From: an uncultured Clostridia bacterium
Lineage (GTDB): Bacteria > Bacillota > Clostridia > TANB77 > CAG-508
Reading direction: 5' to 3'
DNA length: 14,870 nt
Assembly: GCA_934167755.1 (NCBI GenBank)
Contig: CAKPLT010000022.1
Location: forward strand, 1 to 14,870
In this document: positions 13,946 through 14,870 of the stretch, piece after piece
Layout of the letters: each line of letters starts with the position of its first letter
Position numbering within the stretch: the stretch's first letter is position 1
Translations under genes and position numbers: made by a program
The notes under the pieces: model-generated
Told to the model about the DNA's origin: nothing
The model's input: the letters and a program-made list of their open reading frames with translations, nothing else
Databases searched by the model: none

Positions 13946-14059
13946 ACAAAATCACATACAAAGTGGAATTGCAAATGTCATATAATATTTATACCAAAAT
14001 ACAGAAGAAAAGTAATATATAATAAAATGAAGCAACAATTAGAAAATATATAAGAGACC

Positions 14060-14152
14060 GAGAAAAGGAAGATGTGCCAGCACCTTGAGGTGCTGCAATG
14101 TTATATGCCCATGTGGGGCATGTAAAAACCACCCGTGAAACGGGTGGTTTTT
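14060..14152 (+). ncRNA. Possible structured RNA: three consecutive hairpins ending in a terminator
   Basis: Three stems follow one another: CAGCACC-ttga-GGTGCTG (14078-14095), TATATGCCC with GGGCATGTA (14102-14124, one G-U), and the terminator stem at 14124-14152. A purine-rich stretch (14053-14073) leads in. The order of small hairpins with GCAATGTTATATGCCC between them recalls the right ends and guide RNAs of IS200/IS605-type elements, from memory only. No transposase or TnpB frame is present, so if so, it is a remnant or a stand-alone copy. The GC content is far above the flanking sequence. Confidence 0.4.
14124..14152. terminator. Bidirectional intrinsic terminator
   Basis: AAAAACCACCCG (14124-14135) and CGGGTGGTTTTT (14141-14152) form a perfect 12-bp stem with a TGAAA loop. 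T runs follow in both directions. It serves the minus-strand L,D-transpeptidase, whose stop codon is only 2 bp away, and any plus-strand transcript from the left. Confidence 0.9.
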
Positions 14153-14154
14153 AT

Positions 14155-14868
14155 TTAATATACTATAATTCTTGTTCCCCATAATTTTGATCTATTATTA
14201 TATATATATGTATATAATTTATCTGGAATACGAACACATCCTGCTGAAGCCGGTGCATTGTATATATGTCCCTTATGTAGTGCTCTATGTGAAGAATGTG
14301 GTTCAATTATATTTGTGCCATCAAGTCTACGTTTGCTAAAATCCTTATCTAAACCTTGCCAGAACTCATGTATTTGCACTGAGCCTTCATTATAATAAAT
14401 AGCGCCTAAATAAAAATCAAATCTATTATGACCACGATTCAAATATTTTCCTGTTGAAACATCATATTCTTTTATTTTCTTCCATACTCCATTTTGCTTT
14501 TCAAACATATATATTTTTTGGTTTGTTGTTGTTGTTAATATTAAGTAATTATTTGCACTTAACCCTTGTTTTTTATTTATTGTTGTTTTTCCACTTGTTC
14601 CATTTTTATACACAGGTAATTTTGCAGCTTCTGATTCTGGATATTTTTTATAATCTCCTGTTTTACATAGCATTTCTGCATTGTTTACATATGATTCAAC
14701 TTGTTCTGTACTAAATTTTTCTTTCTTTACCATCCAATATCCTGATGCATTGCCTATTCCTTTTACTGCTCCTGGAGTACCTTTTGAGACTGCTGTCATA
14801 TGAGTTATTACTTTTAAACTACATTTTGCTGTTTTTCCATTTGCTGTTTTAGCTGTTATTGTAACTGT
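14155..14868 (-). CDS. L,D-transpeptidase (YkuD family) with upstream Big_2-like segment, 5' end outside window
   Basis: The minus-strand frame is open to the right edge, so the true start lies beyond the window; the internal ATG at 14799 is not the start. The 237 visible residues begin with TVTITAKTANGKTAKCSLKV, which looks like the last strands of a bacterial Ig-like (Big_2) domain. The catalytic domain follows, with a QIHEFW strand and the active-site motif SAGCVRIP, whose cysteine is encoded at 14236-14238. YkuD enzymes form 3-3 peptidoglycan cross-links or attach proteins to the wall, outside the membrane. The motif has Ala where the common form has His (SxGCxR rather than SHGCxR), a tolerated variation. 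It faces the M23 gene convergently and ends at a shared bidirectional terminator. Confidence 0.87.
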   Translation of the reverse strand, partial: TVTITAKTANGKTAKCSLKVITHMTAVSKGTPGAVKGIGNASGYWMVKKEKFSTEQVESYVNNAEMLCKTGDYKKYPESEAAKLPVYKNGTSGKTTINKKQGLSANNYLILTTTTNQKIYMFEKQNGVWKKIKEYDVSTGKYLNRGHNRFDFYLGAIYYNEGSVQIHEFWQGLDKDFSKRRLDGTNIIEPHSSHRALHKGHIYNAPASAGCVRIPDKLYTYIYNNRSKLWGTRIIVY

Positions 14869-14870
14869 TC

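Noticed and set aside
13976..14023. Short frame MSYNIYTKIQKKSNI after the lysin gene
   Set aside because: Fifteen codons, no ribosome binding site and no coupling to a neighbour; probably chance.
14454..14714. Plus-strand hydrophobic frame of 86 codons opposite the L,D-transpeptidase, holin-like at first sight
   Set aside because: It lies wholly inside the antisense of a clear L,D-transpeptidase; its Leu/Phe/His-rich make-up is what antisense of Lys/Asn-rich coding DNA gives.
14155..14799. L,D-transpeptidase starting at the ATG at 14799
   Set aside because: The frame stays open to the window edge and encodes Big_2-like strands upstream, so the ATG is internal.

Overview
The window is AT-rich (roughly 25-30% GC by eye). 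It uses AGA for most arginines, ATA/TTA codons heavily and TGA as a normal stop, and its genes carry strong AGGAGG-type ribosome binding sites. Together with an M23 peptidase, an L,D-transpeptidase with a Big_2-like segment, an OmpR-type two-component system and sigma-A-like promoters, this suggests a Bacillota genome, probably a gut-type Clostridia. No rRNA, tRNA, CRISPR array or intact transposase was seen.

Left part (1-5382): the 3' end of an ABC exporter half-transporter; a small MscS channel; a 112-bp palindromic element; an S1-domain RNA-binding protein with its own extended -10 promoter; and a three-gene envelope-signalling operon (OmpR-family response regulator, short-loop histidine kinase, six-helix DUF308/HdeD-like membrane protein) ending in a clear terminator.

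Middle (5383-8756): a non-coding stretch with a 182-bp near-palindrome and a second 51-bp inverted repeat. A promoter with a palindrome over its -35 box follows, then a tightly packed set of four genes: HigB/RelE-like toxin, HigA-type antitoxin fused to an ImmA/IrrE metalloprotease, HAD phosphatase and Nudix hydrolase. An unusual 16-codon leader ORF carries the only good ribosome binding site in front of the toxin.

Right part (8757-14870): a 1376-residue MMPL/RND-type transporter. Its second extracellular loop holds about 745 extra residues made of eight and a half degenerate repeats of about 80 residues. Its promoter has the same layout as the response-regulator promoter: TTnACA-N5-TTCAyA direct repeat, then 9 bp, then TATAAT. 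This is the strongest sign of a coherent system in the window: the two-component system probably activates itself and the giant transporter. After a strong terminator come a 32-residue acidic protein translationally coupled to an M23/SH3 lysin-like peptidase without a signal peptide, a three-hairpin structured RNA region whose last hairpin is a bidirectional terminator, and on the minus strand the C-terminal part of an L,D-transpeptidase that runs off the right edge.
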